The notes: generated from the sequence alone by a model not told the origin. Counted from the stretch's first letter, positions 34,396-43,446 are shown. The stretch is DNA of 64,000 nt from Hymenobacter plasmatis (GCF_020711255.1 NZ_JAJFAW010000026.1:1-64000), one strand, 5' to 3'. Translations and numbers: made by a program.

Positions 34396-36450
34396 ATGAA
34401 AATGCTGCGACTACTGTTCCTGCTGGCGGGATTGGGCAAGGTGGGCCTCGGAACGACCCTCGCCCAGCAGGTGACGGTGGCGCCGGATGGCTCGGGGAAT
34501 TTCCGGACCATCCAGGCAGCGGTCAACAGCCTGCCCAACGAGGCCAGCCAGCTGCGTACGGTGTTCATTAAAAACGGCACCTACCGCGAGAAGGTGTTTG
34601 TGGACGGCAAGGCCAACATCGTATTCAAAGGCCAGAGCGAAAAGGGCGTGGTGCTCACTTATGCCCAGGCCCGCGATGCCTGGCGCTGCGACCCCGCCGG
34701 CGGCCCCGACGACTGGGGTGTGGCCACGCTGAACCTGCGCAACAGTCCCGACATCACGCTGGAGAACCTCACGGTTATCAATTCCTACGGCTTCGATGCC
34801 AAGGGCGACGTGGTGCTGGACTGCCCCGCTGAGCCCAGTGGCAAGAAAACCGTCAGCAAAACCGGCCACCAGATGGCCCTGCGCACCATGCCCGGCGCCA
34901 CCCGCATTACGGTAAAGCATTGCACTTTCCGGGCCCTGGGCGGCGACACGGTGAGCCCCTGGGACACCGAGGCCGGCCTGTATTACTTCAAGGACTGCAC
35001 CATGGAAGGCGGCGTGGATTTCTACTGCCCCCGCGGGTGGGCCTACGCCGAAAACTGCCGCTTTATCTGCCACAACCCCAATGCGGCCATCTGGCACGAC
35101 GGCTCGGGCAACCGCGACTCGAAAACGGTACTGAAAAACTGCCGCTTCACCGGCGACGACAACTTCAAGCTCGGCCGCTTCCACCGCGAGGCGCAGTTCT
35201 ACCTCATCGGCTGCAAGTTTGCCAAGAACATGGCCGACGCTGACATCTATTGGGCTGAATCGGGCCCGGGTGCCAAGCAGTGGGGCCGGCGGGTGTACTA
35301 CTACGACTGCCACCGCAAGGGCGGCGATTATGCCTGGATGAAAAACAACCTGGCCACCGCCGAAAATGCCCCCAGCCCCCGCGCCATCAACGCGAACTGG
35401 ACCTTCGGCGGCCGCTGGAACGTGGACCCCCGCAAGCCCGCGCTGCCCGCCCCGGCATCGGCGGCGGTCGATACCATTGCTGAGAAAATGCTGGTCTTCC
35501 AGCGCAGCGTGGGCGGCTGGCCCAAGGCGGTGGGGGAGGTGAAGGTGAACTACGACCACAAGCTGACTGCCGCCCAGCGTGCGGCCACGCTGGCCGATAA
35601 AAACCGCACCGACGCCACCATCGACAACAACGCGACGACCCGCGAAATCACCTACCTGGTGGAGGCCTTCCGCCGCACCAACAACCCGGCCTACCGCCAG
35701 GCCGCCGAAAACGGCATCCGCTTCCTGCTGAAAATGCAGTACCCCAACGGCGGCTTCCCCCAGTACTACCCCGATTTCAGCAACTACCGCCACCAGATAA
35801 CCTACAACGACGACGCCATGGTGCGGGCTCTGACGGTGCTGCGCAACGTGGCCCAGCAGAAAGACCAGTTCGCCATTGTGGACCCCGGCCTGGTGGCTCA
35901 AGCCAAAGAAGCCGTGGACCGCGGCGTCAGCTGTATCCTCAAAACGCAGTACGTACAGAACGGCAAGCTCACGGCCTGGTGCGCCCAGCACGACGAGAAA
36001 ACCCTGCTGCCAGCCAAAGCCCGCGCCTTCGAGCTAGCCTCGCTGAGCGGCGACGAAACCGTGGGCATCGTGCGCTTCCTGATGGGAGTAGACAAGCCTT
36101 CTGAGGCCGTGAAAACCGCCATCGAAAGCGCCGTGGCCTGGCTGAATGCTGTGAAAATGGAAGGCTTCGCCATGAAGGAAATTGATGCTCCCAAGGAGCC
36201 GCGCGGCAAAGACCGGGTCATCGTGCCCGAAGCCGGCTCCACGCTGTGGGCGCGGTTTTATGAGCTGAACACCAACCGCCCCATTTACGTGGGCCGCGAC
36301 AGCCAAGTGCACTACCACTTGACCGAAATCGAAAACGAGCGCCGCGCCGGCTACCTCTACGCCGGTACCTGGCCCGCCAAGCTGCTCGAAAAAGAATACC
36401 CCGCCTGGCAAAAGCGCGTGAACACCGCACCGGGCGAAGCAAAAAAATAA
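34396..36450 (+). CDS. Pectin methylesterase-pectate lyase fusion (CE8-PL10)
   Basis: The 684-residue secreted protein has a signal peptide ending TTLAQ. Residues about 25-340 are a CE8 beta-helix: VTVAPDGSGNFRTIQ, Gln in GHQMALR (about 157), Asp in LGGDTVSPWD, the catalytic Asp in GGVDFYCPRG (about 208), and Arg in LGRFHREA. From about 360 (MLVFQRSVGGWPK) it continues as a PL10 pectate lyase, with TIDNNATTREITYL, QYPNGGFPQYYPD, ITYNDDAMV and AEIENERRAGY-like end (EIENERRAGYLYAG). CE8 removes methyl esters and PL10 cleaves the resulting polygalacturonate by beta-elimination, so the domains act in order. At the usual GlnAsp pair (Q-D) the sequence reads GlyAsp, a possible subfamily difference. 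Confidence 0.93.
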   Translation: MKMLRLLFLLAGLGKVGLGTTLAQQVTVAPDGSGNFRTIQAAVNSLPNEASQLRTVFIKNGTYREKVFVDGKANIVFKGQSEKGVVLTYAQARDAWRCDPAGGPDDWGVATLNLRNSPDITLENLTVINSYGFDAKGDVVLDCPAEPSGKKTVSKTGHQMALRTMPGATRITVKHCTFRALGGDTVSPWDTEAGLYYFKDCTMEGGVDFYCPRGWAYAENCRFICHNPNAAIWHDGSGNRDSKTVLKNCRFTGDDNFKLGRFHREAQFYLIGCKFAKNMADADIYWAESGPGAKQWGRRVYYYDCHRKGGDYAWMKNNLATAENAPSPRAINANWTFGGRWNVDPRKPALPAPASAAVDTIAEKMLVFQRSVGGWPKAVGEVKVNYDHKLTAAQRAATLADKNRTDATIDNNATTREITYLVEAFRRTNNPAYRQAAENGIRFLLKMQYPNGGFPQYYPDFSNYRHQITYNDDAMVRALTVLRNVAQQKDQFAIVDPGLVAQAKEAVDRGVSCILKTQYVQNGKLTAWCAQHDEKTLLPAKARAFELASLSGDETVGIVRFLMGVDKPSEAVKTAIESAVAWLNAVKMEGFAMKEIDAPKEPRGKDRVIVPEAGSTLWARFYELNTNRPIYVGRDSQVHYHLTEIENERRAGYLYAGTWPAKLLEKEYPAWQKRVNTAPGEAKK

Positions 36451-36470
36451 ACGGCTACATCTATCCTTCC

Positions 36471-38006
36471 ATGACGATTCTAACCAAAGAGCTGGTCCGG
36501 ACTGCCCCCAGCGCGGCCCTGCCCGTAGCCTGGCCCACCGCCGAAATGCTGGCGCTGCCCGAAAAGGTGCTTCAATTTGGCACTGGCGTGCTGCTGCGCG
36601 GCCTGCCCGATTTCATGATTGACGAGGCCAACCGCCAGGGCGTGTTCAACGGCCGCATTGTGGTGGTGAAAAGCACCGACGGCGGCGACGCCACGGCCTT
36701 TGACCGCCAAAACGGTCTGTACACGGTGTGCGTGCGCGGCGTTGACGACGGCAAGCCCGTTGAAGACAACGTGGTGTGCGCCAGCATCAGCCGGGTGCTG
36801 TCGGCCAAAAGCCAGTGGGCTGAAATCTTGGAATTTGCAGCCAGCCCCGACTTGCAGGTGGTGATTTCCAACACCACCGAAGTCGGCATCCAGCTCGTGA
36901 ACGAGGACATTCACCTCACGCCGCCGCAGTCTTTTCCTGGCAAGCTGCTGGCCGTGCTCTATTCGCGCTTTGTGGCATTCAAGGGCGATACCAGCTGCGG
37001 GCTCGTGATTGTGCCCACTGAGCTGATACCCGACAACGGCCGCAAACTCGAAGCCATTGTGCTGGAGCTGGCCCACCGCAACGACCTAGGCAGCGAGTTC
37101 ATCGACTGGCTCGAATCGGCCAACAGCTTCTGCAATACCCTGGTCGACCGCATTGTGCCGGGCCTGCCCGACCCTGCTACCTATCAGCAGCTGCAAGCCG
37201 ACCTGGGCTACCAGGACGCACTGCTGACCGTGGCCGAAGCGTATTCGCTCTGGGCCATTGAAGGCGACGAGCGGGTGCGCGAGGTGCTCTCGTTTCACAG
37301 CGCTGCGAAGGGCGTGGTCATCCGGCCCGACATCACATTGTTTCGGGAGCTGAAGCTGCGCTTGCTCAACGGTACGCACACGCTCAGCTATGGGTTAGCG
37401 CACCTAATAGGCTGCACCACCGTGCGCGAAGCCCTCGAAAATGAGTGCCTGGCCCGCTTCATTCATAACCTGATGCTGGCCGATTTGCTGCCCGGCATAC
37501 CGTACCAAGTAGACGAAAAAGTAGGCCAGCGCTTCGGCATGCAGGTGCTCGACCGCTTCCGCAATCCCTATCTGGAGCACCGCTGGCTGGCCATAGCCAT
37601 GCAGGGCACTATGAAGATGCAGATGCGCAACATCCCCACGCTGCTGCACTACTACCAGCAGCACCGGGCCGTGCCGCACTACATGGCGCTGGGCTTTGCA
37701 GCCTACCTACTGTTCATGCGCAACACGGCTTCGGCGCCCGGGGTAGGGCAGGGCGAAGCCAACGGCGAACCCTACACCATCCAGGACGACCGCGCCGGCT
37801 ACTTTGCCGACCTTTGGGCTCGCCTGTCGCCAGCCGAGCTCACCACCACCGTGCTGCGCAACACTGCCCTCTGGGGCACCGACCTGACCCGCCTGCCCGG
37901 CTTCGCCGAATGGGTAAGCCAATATTTAGCTCAACTGCTGGAGGAAGGTGCCGCAGCCACGTTGGCAGCGTTCTTTACCAAGAAAGCAGCGGCCGTAAAC
38001 TCGTAA
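36471..38006 (+). CDS. uxaB: Tagaturonate reductase
   Basis: UxaB reduces D-tagaturonate to D-altronate with NADH in the galacturonate branch. The 511-residue protein has the fold of the mannitol dehydrogenase family. Cofactor-binding sequence appears at the N-terminus (KVLQFGTGVLLRGLPDFMID, GRIVVVKSTDGGD). Characteristic segments include VISNTTEVGIQL, FPGKLLAVLYSRF and LRLLNGTHTLSYGLAHLIG with the catalytic Lys/Asn region nearby. It ends the run that began with kduD, 20 bases after the CE8-PL10 gene. UxaA follows after a palindromic repeat. An alternative such as mannonate or fructuronate reductase (UxuB) is less likely next to uxaA and uxaC. Confidence 0.93.
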   Translation: MTILTKELVRTAPSAALPVAWPTAEMLALPEKVLQFGTGVLLRGLPDFMIDEANRQGVFNGRIVVVKSTDGGDATAFDRQNGLYTVCVRGVDDGKPVEDNVVCASISRVLSAKSQWAEILEFAASPDLQVVISNTTEVGIQLVNEDIHLTPPQSFPGKLLAVLYSRFVAFKGDTSCGLVIVPTELIPDNGRKLEAIVLELAHRNDLGSEFIDWLESANSFCNTLVDRIVPGLPDPATYQQLQADLGYQDALLTVAEAYSLWAIEGDERVREVLSFHSAAKGVVIRPDITLFRELKLRLLNGTHTLSYGLAHLIGCTTVREALENECLARFIHNLMLADLLPGIPYQVDEKVGQRFGMQVLDRFRNPYLEHRWLAIAMQGTMKMQMRNIPTLLHYYQQHRAVPHYMALGFAAYLLFMRNTASAPGVGQGEANGEPYTIQDDRAGYFADLWARLSPAELTTTVLRNTALWGTDLTRLPGFAEWVSQYLAQLLEEGAAATLAAFFTKKAAAVNS

Positions 38007-38017
38007 GCTCAACGTCT

Positions 38018-38098
38018 GTCCTACTGACGCAGGAAGCATCTTATCGCTGCTGAACGAATTGAGCTAACGTGAGAAGATGCTTCCTGCGTCAGCATGAC
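38018..38098. repeat. Palindromic intergenic repeat copy 6
   Basis: Left arm 38018-38045 (CTACTGACGCAGGAAGCATC...) pairs imperfectly with right arm 38071-38098 (...GATGCTTCCTGCGTCAGC ATGAC). The loop carries TTGAGCTA at 38059. Confidence 0.85.
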
Positions 38099-38166
38099 AA
38101 GAGGCGCGAACGAGATGCCTCGAGCAACTCAAGAGACGTACTACAAATCTATAATTATCCTTCCCC

Positions 38167-39819
38167 GTGAAGCACCAAGTAGCCCGTATTCACCCCGCCG
38201 ACAACGTGCTGGTCGCCCTCGTAGACCTGCCCATCGGCACCGAAGTGCCGTGGGAAAATGGGTTCGTGACCGTCACCGAAGCCATTCCGGCCAAACACAA
38301 GCTCGCGCCCCTGGGCCTTAGCCCCGGCCAGCCCGTGACCATGTACGGCGTGCTCGTGGGCACCGCCCGCGAGGCCATCCGCCCCGGCGGCCGCCTCACC
38401 ACGGCCAACATTCAGCACGCCACCAACAGCTACGACGAGCACGCCCAGCAGCGCGCCGCGTGGCAGGCGCCCGACGTGAGTGCCTGGCAAAACCGCACCT
38501 TCCAGGGCTTCCACCGCGCCGACGGCCGCGTGGGCACCGCCAACTACTGGCTGGTAATCCCGCTGGTGTTCTGCGAAAACCGCAACATCCAGGTGCTGCA
38601 AGATGCCCTGATTACCGACTTGGGCTACGGCCGTCGCAAGAGCTACCAGCCTGAAACCCGCAAGCTCCTGAGCTTGATGCAGGCCGGCAAGTCCATCGAA
38701 GAAATCCTGAGCGCTGACTTGGAAGCCGCCGAAGACACGGCCCGCAGCCAGCGCCCCTTCCCGAACGTGGACGGCATCCGCTTTCTCTCGCACGAGGGCG
38801 GCTGCGGCGGCATCCGCCAGGATGCCCAGACGCTGTGCGGCCTGCTGGCCGGCTACATCACGCACCCCAACGTGGCTGGCGCCACTGTCCTCAGCCTGGG
38901 CTGCCAGAACGCGCAGGCCACCATGCTGCAGGACGAAATCGCGAAGCGCGACCCGCACTTCAGCAAGCCGCTTTACATCCTAGACCAGCAGAAGCTGGGC
39001 ACCGAGGAGAACCTTATCAGCACGGCCCTGCGGCAGACGTTTGCGGGCCTGATGATTGCCAACCAGGTCCACCGCGAGCCGGCGCCGCTGTCCAAGCTCA
39101 ATATTGGGCTGGAGTGCGGCGGCTCCGATGGCTTCTCGGGCATCTCGGCCAATCCGGCCTTAGGCCATGTGTCCGACATGCTGGTGGCCTTGGGTGGCTC
39201 GGTTATCCTGGCCGAATTCCCGGAGCTGTGCGGCGTGGAGCAGGAACTCGTAGACCGCAGCGTGGACCAACCCACCGCCGAACGATTCAGCAGCCTCATG
39301 AAGGCGTACGGCGACAGCGCCGTGGCCGTGGGCTCGGGCTTCGACATGAACCCTTCGCCAGGCAACATCCGCGATGGCCTGATTACGGACGCCATGAAAT
39401 CGGCCGGCGCGGCCCGCAAAGGCGGCTCTTCGCCCGTGGTGGCCGTGCTCGACTACCCCGAACTGGTAACCAAGCCGGGCCTAAATCTGCTCTGCACCCC
39501 CGGCAACGACGTGGAATCGACCACGGCCGAAGTGGGCTCGGGCGCCAACATTGTGCTCTTTACCACCGGCCTGGGCACGCCCACCGGCAACCCCATTGCC
39601 CCGGTGGTAAAAATCGCCAGCAACACGGCCCTAGCCAAGCGCATGCCCGATATCATCGACGTGAACACCGGAACGGTGATTGACGGCGAAGAAACCATCG
39701 AGCAGGCCGGCGAGCGCATTCTCGACTACGTCATCCGGGTGGCCAGCGGCGAGGAAGTGGCCGCCGTGCGCCACGACCAAACCGACTTCATTCCGTGGAA
39801 GCGCGGGGTGTCGCTCTAA
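38167..39819 (+). CDS. uxaA: Altronate dehydratase
   Basis: UxaA dehydrates D-altronate to 2-keto-3-deoxygluconate. The 550-residue protein has an N-terminal SAF domain (NVLVALVDLPIGTEVPWEN) and a long C-terminal catalytic domain. The latter carries GFHRADGRVGTANYW, SHEGGCGGIRQD, LGCQNAQATMLQ, GLECGGSDGFSGISANPALG and STTAEVGSGANIVLFTTGLG. Conserved cysteines suggest an Fe-dependent site, as known for the family. Translation appears to begin at a GTG (38167); no in-frame ATG fits. The length matches the fused form typical of Bacteroidota. Confidence 0.95.
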   Translation: MKHQVARIHPADNVLVALVDLPIGTEVPWENGFVTVTEAIPAKHKLAPLGLSPGQPVTMYGVLVGTAREAIRPGGRLTTANIQHATNSYDEHAQQRAAWQAPDVSAWQNRTFQGFHRADGRVGTANYWLVIPLVFCENRNIQVLQDALITDLGYGRRKSYQPETRKLLSLMQAGKSIEEILSADLEAAEDTARSQRPFPNVDGIRFLSHEGGCGGIRQDAQTLCGLLAGYITHPNVAGATVLSLGCQNAQATMLQDEIAKRDPHFSKPLYILDQQKLGTEENLISTALRQTFAGLMIANQVHREPAPLSKLNIGLECGGSDGFSGISANPALGHVSDMLVALGGSVILAEFPELCGVEQELVDRSVDQPTAERFSSLMKAYGDSAVAVGSGFDMNPSPGNIRDGLITDAMKSAGAARKGGSSPVVAVLDYPELVTKPGLNLLCTPGNDVESTTAEVGSGANIVLFTTGLGTPTGNPIAPVVKIASNTALAKRMPDIIDVNTGTVIDGEETIEQAGERILDYVIRVASGEEVAAVRHDQTDFIPWKRGVSL

Positions 39820-39837
39820 TATTAGAACAACATCAGA

Positions 39838-39939
39838 AGAACGTCATGCTGAGCTTGTCGAAGCATCTCGCCAGTGGGAGTAATCCAATCGCTGCAACGA
39901 TGCGGGCGAGATGCTTCGACAAGCTCAGCATGACGTTCT
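39838..39939. repeat. Palindromic intergenic repeat copy 7
   Basis: Arms 39838-39872 and 39905-39939 are 35-base exact reverse complements. They carry GTCATGCTGAGCTTGTCG and AAGCATCTCGCC. This is the GAGCTTGTCG variant of the family and lies just before operator candidate D. Confidence 0.95.
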
Positions 39940-39966
39940 GATAGATTGCCCGCCAGGCAAATTATT

Positions 39967-39984
39967 TACGCAACCGTTTCCGCT
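39967..39984 (-). promoter_or_regulatory. LacI-type operator candidate D (before uxaC)
   Basis: TACGCAACCGTTTCCGCT on the plus strand fits GnAAnCGnTTnC at all eight fixed positions and also resembles the PurR-type consensus. Its reverse complement CGGAAACGGTTGCG matches the CGGNAACGRTTGCG core of A and B. The CpG centre is 127 bases before the uxaC start. Confidence 0.6.
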
Positions 39985-40037
39985 AATAAATAGCAAAATC
40001 AGGAGCGTACATGAAGGTGGGTCCCCAAGTCGGGCTC

Positions 40038-40045
40038 TACCTTCG
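40038..40045 (+). promoter_or_regulatory. Possible -7 box before uxaC
   Basis: TACCTTCG lies 65 bases before the uxaC ATG at 40103 and 62 bases after the centre of operator candidate D. It is identical to the candidate before uvrA. Confidence 0.35.
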
Positions 40046-40102
40046 GCTCCCTGGAAAATACTAGCACCTATCAGGGCGCCGCTCCTGTATTCTTAGTTGA
40101 TT

Positions 40103-41545
40103 ATGAAGCCTTTCCTCAACGACGACTTCCTGCTTCAGACGGCCACGGCCGGCACGCTCTACCACGAGTACGCGAAGCAGATGCCCATTATCGATTACCA
40201 CAACCACCTGCTGCCCGACCAGATTGCCGAGGACAAGCAGTTTGAGAACATCACCCAAATCTGGCTGTACGGCGACCACTATAAGTGGCGCGCCATGCGG
40301 GCCAACGGCATTCCCGAGCGTTACATCACCGGCGATGCCTCGGACTGGGAGAAGTTTGAGAAGTGGGCTGAAACCGTGCCCTACACCCTGCGCAACCCGC
40401 TTTACCACTGGACGCACCTGGAGCTGCAGCGCTACTTCGGCATCACGGAGCTGCTGAACAAGGACAGCGCCCGCCGCATCTACGACGAATGCAGCGCCAA
40501 GCTGCAAACGCCCGAGTACTCGGTGCGCGGCCTGCTGCGCAAGATGCACGTGGAAACCCTCTGCACCACCGACGACCCGGCCGATAACCTGGAGCACCAC
40601 GAGGCCCTCGCCGCCTCGGGCTTCGAAGTGCGCGTGCTGCCCACCTTCCGGGCCGACAAGGCCATGGCCGTGGACGATGCCGCCAGCTACAACGCCTACC
40701 TCGACCGCCTGGGCCCCGTGGCCGCGGTTGACATCCGCACCTTCGCCGATTTGGAAACGGCCCTGCGCCGCCGGCACGACTTCTTCGCCAGCGTGGGCTG
40801 CCGCTTGTCGGACCACGGCCTCGAGCAGATTTATGCCGCCGACTACACCGCGGCGGAAGTCGATGCCATATTTAGCAAAATCCGCGGCGGCAGCGGGCTG
40901 ACGCCAGCTGAAAACAACCAGTTTAAATCGGCCATGCTGGTGCTGCTGGCCGAAATGGACTGGGAGAAAGGCTGGACGCAACAGTACCACTTGGGCGCGC
41001 TGCGCAACAACAACTCGCGCATGCTCCGCGAACTAGGCCCCGACACGGGCTGGGATTCCATCGGCGACTTCCCGCAGGGCCGCGCCCTCTCCACGTTCCT
41101 GGACCGCCTCGACGGGCAGAATAAGCTGGCCAAGACCATTATCTACAACCTGAACCCGGCCGACAATGATTTGATTGCCACGATGATTGGCAACTTCAAC
41201 GACGGCTCGGTGGCGGGCAAGATGCAGTTCGGCTCCGGCTGGTGGTTCCTCGACCAGAAGGACGGCATGGAAAAACAGCTCAACTCGCTCTCGAACATGG
41301 GCCTGCTGCCCCGTTTCGTGGGCATGCTCACCGATTCGCGCAGCTTCCTCTCGTACCCGCGCCACGAATATTTCCGCCGCGTGCTCTGCAACTTGCTCGG
41401 CAACGACGTGGAAAACGGCGAGCTACCAGCTGATATGGAATTGCTGGGCCGCACCGTGCAAAACATTTGCTACGGCAACGCCAAGGAGTACTTTGGCTTC
41501 GGCGAAGTAGCTCAAGCGGCGCCGGTAGCTGCCACTGCTCAGTAA
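40103..41545 (+). CDS. uxaC: Glucuronate/galacturonate isomerase
   Basis: UxaC converts D-galacturonate to D-tagaturonate (and glucuronate to fructuronate), the entry step of the isomerase pathway. The 480-residue protein is an amidohydrolase-like barrel. Metal-binding His residues lie in IDYHNHLLPDQIAED. Other family marks are VETLCTTDDPADNLEHH, FRADKAM and GWWFLDQKDGMEKQL. I chose ATG 40103; a TTG two codons earlier is a weaker option. The gene follows operator candidate D and starts the run uxaC, kdgK, eda, exuT. The following gap holds another palindromic repeat. Confidence 0.97.
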   Translation: MKPFLNDDFLLQTATAGTLYHEYAKQMPIIDYHNHLLPDQIAEDKQFENITQIWLYGDHYKWRAMRANGIPERYITGDASDWEKFEKWAETVPYTLRNPLYHWTHLELQRYFGITELLNKDSARRIYDECSAKLQTPEYSVRGLLRKMHVETLCTTDDPADNLEHHEALAASGFEVRVLPTFRADKAMAVDDAASYNAYLDRLGPVAAVDIRTFADLETALRRRHDFFASVGCRLSDHGLEQIYAADYTAAEVDAIFSKIRGGSGLTPAENNQFKSAMLVLLAEMDWEKGWTQQYHLGALRNNNSRMLRELGPDTGWDSIGDFPQGRALSTFLDRLDGQNKLAKTIIYNLNPADNDLIATMIGNFNDGSVAGKMQFGSGWWFLDQKDGMEKQLNSLSNMGLLPRFVGMLTDSRSFLSYPRHEYFRRVLCNLLGNDVENGELPADMELLGRTVQNICYGNAKEYFGFGEVAQAAPVAATAQ

Positions 41546-41551
41546 GTAAAC

Positions 41552-41645
41552 GTCATGCTGAGCGCAGCCGAAGCATCTCGCGTGCAGCAGTAATCCAGCT
41601 AGCTCAACGAAGCAAGCGAGATGCTTCGACTGCGCTCAGCATGAC
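41552..41645. repeat. Palindromic intergenic repeat copy 8
   Basis: Arms 41552-41581 (GTCATGCTGAGCGCAGCCG...) and 41616-41645 pair over 30 bases with one mismatch. The loop contains AGCTAGCTCAACG. Confidence 0.93.
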
Positions 41646-41687
41646 TGTTCTTTCAATCAGGTTCTCAATCCCCCAACTACCCATTAA

Positions 41688-42698
41688 ATGAAGCAAGTTG
41701 TCACGTTCGGCGAAATCATGATGCGGCTCGCGCCGCCGCTGAATTACCGGTTCGCCCAAACTCCCAGCCTGGAAATCACTTACGGCGGCGGCGACGCCAA
41801 CGTGGGCGCTTCGCTGGCGGGGTTGGGCGTGCCCGCCGCGCACGTTACTTGCTTTCCGGCCAACGACCTGGGCCAGGCGGCCGCCCAGCACTTCCGCGCC
41901 CTGGGCGTGAACATGGACGCTACCGTATTCAACGGTGACCGGCTGGGGCTGTATTTCCTGGAAGTAGGAGCGGGGATGCGCCCGAGCAAGGTGGTCTACG
42001 ACCGCGCTAACTCGGCTTTTGCCCACCTCGATGCCGCGGCTTTCAACTGGGATGAAATTCTGAAAGACGCCGGCTGGCTGCACTGGACGGGCATCACGCC
42101 CGCCATCTCGGCCAGCACGGCCGAGGCCACGCGCCAGGCCATTGCCGCCGCGCGGCGCCTGGGCATCACCGTCTCGGCCGATGTAAACTACCGCCGCAAC
42201 CTGTGGCAGTACGGCCAAACGGCTCAATCCGTGATGACGGAACTGGTGGAAGGCTGCGACGTGGTGGTGTGCTCCGAAAACGACGCCGAGGACTTGTTCG
42301 GCATCCAGCCGCTGCTCGGTACCGACAACAAGTTTGTGTCGGTAGCCCAGCAGGTGATGGCGCGCTTCCCGCAAATCAAGCAGGTCATCACCACCCGCCG
42401 CAACACCCACAGCGCGTCGCACAATGGCCTGAAGGGCCTGTTTTACGACGGCAAGCAGTTCCTCGAAACCCTCACCTACGACATCAACCCCATCGTGGAC
42501 CGCATTGGAGGGGGCGATGCCTTCATGGCAGGTTTCATCTACGGTTCCTTGGCTTACAACAACCCGCAGCAGGCCCTCACCTTTGCCGTGGCTGCGTCGG
42601 CGCTCAAGCACACCATTCACGGCGACATTAACTTAGTGACGGTGGCCGAAGTGGAAGAAATCATGAAAGGCAACACCAGCGGCCGCTTGCTGCGCTAA
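41688..42698 (+). CDS. kdgK: 2-keto-3-deoxygluconate kinase
   Basis: KdgK phosphorylates 2-keto-3-deoxygluconate to its 6-phosphate. The 336-residue protein is a PfkB/ribokinase-fold sugar kinase. The N-terminal sugar-binding motif is ITYGGGDANVGASLAGLG; the C-terminal ATP/anion-hole motif is DRIGGGDAFMAGFIYG with the catalytic Asp. The segment WLHWTGITPAIS and VSADVNYRRNLW are typical of KdgK. It is followed after 16 bases by the aldolase gene that uses its product, so they form a functional pair. Both branches of pectin catabolism meet here. Confidence 0.95.
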   Translation: MKQVVTFGEIMMRLAPPLNYRFAQTPSLEITYGGGDANVGASLAGLGVPAAHVTCFPANDLGQAAAQHFRALGVNMDATVFNGDRLGLYFLEVGAGMRPSKVVYDRANSAFAHLDAAAFNWDEILKDAGWLHWTGITPAISASTAEATRQAIAAARRLGITVSADVNYRRNLWQYGQTAQSVMTELVEGCDVVVCSENDAEDLFGIQPLLGTDNKFVSVAQQVMARFPQIKQVITTRRNTHSASHNGLKGLFYDGKQFLETLTYDINPIVDRIGGGDAFMAGFIYGSLAYNNPQQALTFAVAASALKHTIHGDINLVTVAEVEEIMKGNTSGRLLR

Positions 42699-42714
42699 AG
42701 CTCACTTACAGATA

Positions 42715-43374
42715 ATGGCTCAACTGACTGCCTCCGCCGATACATTAGCAACATTGTTGCGCTACCCCGTGGTGCCCGTTTTCTACCACGCCGACGCGGC
42801 GTATGCCCAGCGCATGCTGCAGGCCTGCTACGCCGGCGGCATTCGGGTGTTTGAATTCACCAACCGCGGCGGCAACGCCCTCGAGGTGTTTGCGCAGCTC
42901 CAGGCCTACGCCCAGGAAAACTGCCCCGATATGGTGCTGGGCATCGGCACGCTGTTCACGGCCGAGCAGGCCGAGCAGTTCATCGCGGCCGGTGCGGCCT
43001 TTGTGGTGCAGCCCTGCGCCACGGCCGAAGTAGCTGAAGTGTGCCGCGCCCACAACATTCCGTGGCTGCCCGGCGCCCTCACGCCCACCGAAATTTATCA
43101 GGCCAGCCAGATGGGGGCGGCAGTCGTCAAAATCTTCCCCGGCAACATCGTGGGGCCTGATTATGTGAAAGCCCTGCGCGGCCCCATTCCCCACATCAAG
43201 CTCATGGTGACGGGCGGCGTGGAGCCTACCCGCGAGAGCGTCAGCGCCTGGTTTGGGGCGGGCGTGAATGCCGTGGGCATGGGCTCGCAGCTGTTCAAAA
43301 ATGCCGATGATACCGACGCGCTTTCCGCCAGCATTGGCGAGCTGATGCAGTTTGTCGAAACGCTGAAAAAATAG
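42715..43374 (+). CDS. eda: 2-keto-3-deoxy-6-phosphogluconate aldolase
   Basis: Eda splits KDPG into pyruvate and glyceraldehyde 3-phosphate. The 219-residue cytoplasmic TIM-barrel protein shows FEFTNRGGNALEVF, LGIGTLFTAEQAEQFI, the Schiff-base Lys in AAVVKIFPGNIVGPDYV, and LMVTGGVEPTRES. The fit is to the bifunctional KDPG/KHG aldolase family. It follows kdgK by 16 bases. The next gene, an MFS transporter, starts 72 bases downstream. Confidence 0.95.
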   Translation: MAQLTASADTLATLLRYPVVPVFYHADAAYAQRMLQACYAGGIRVFEFTNRGGNALEVFAQLQAYAQENCPDMVLGIGTLFTAEQAEQFIAAGAAFVVQPCATAEVAEVCRAHNIPWLPGALTPTEIYQASQMGAAVVKIFPGNIVGPDYVKALRGPIPHIKLMVTGGVEPTRESVSAWFGAGVNAVGMGSQLFKNADDTDALSASIGELMQFVETLKK

Positions 43375-43446
43375 TTGCCGACGGCGCGCGTGGCGCGCCC
43401 TTGTTTATTTTCCGAGTATTGCCCTGGTTTCAAATTCCCGAACTCG

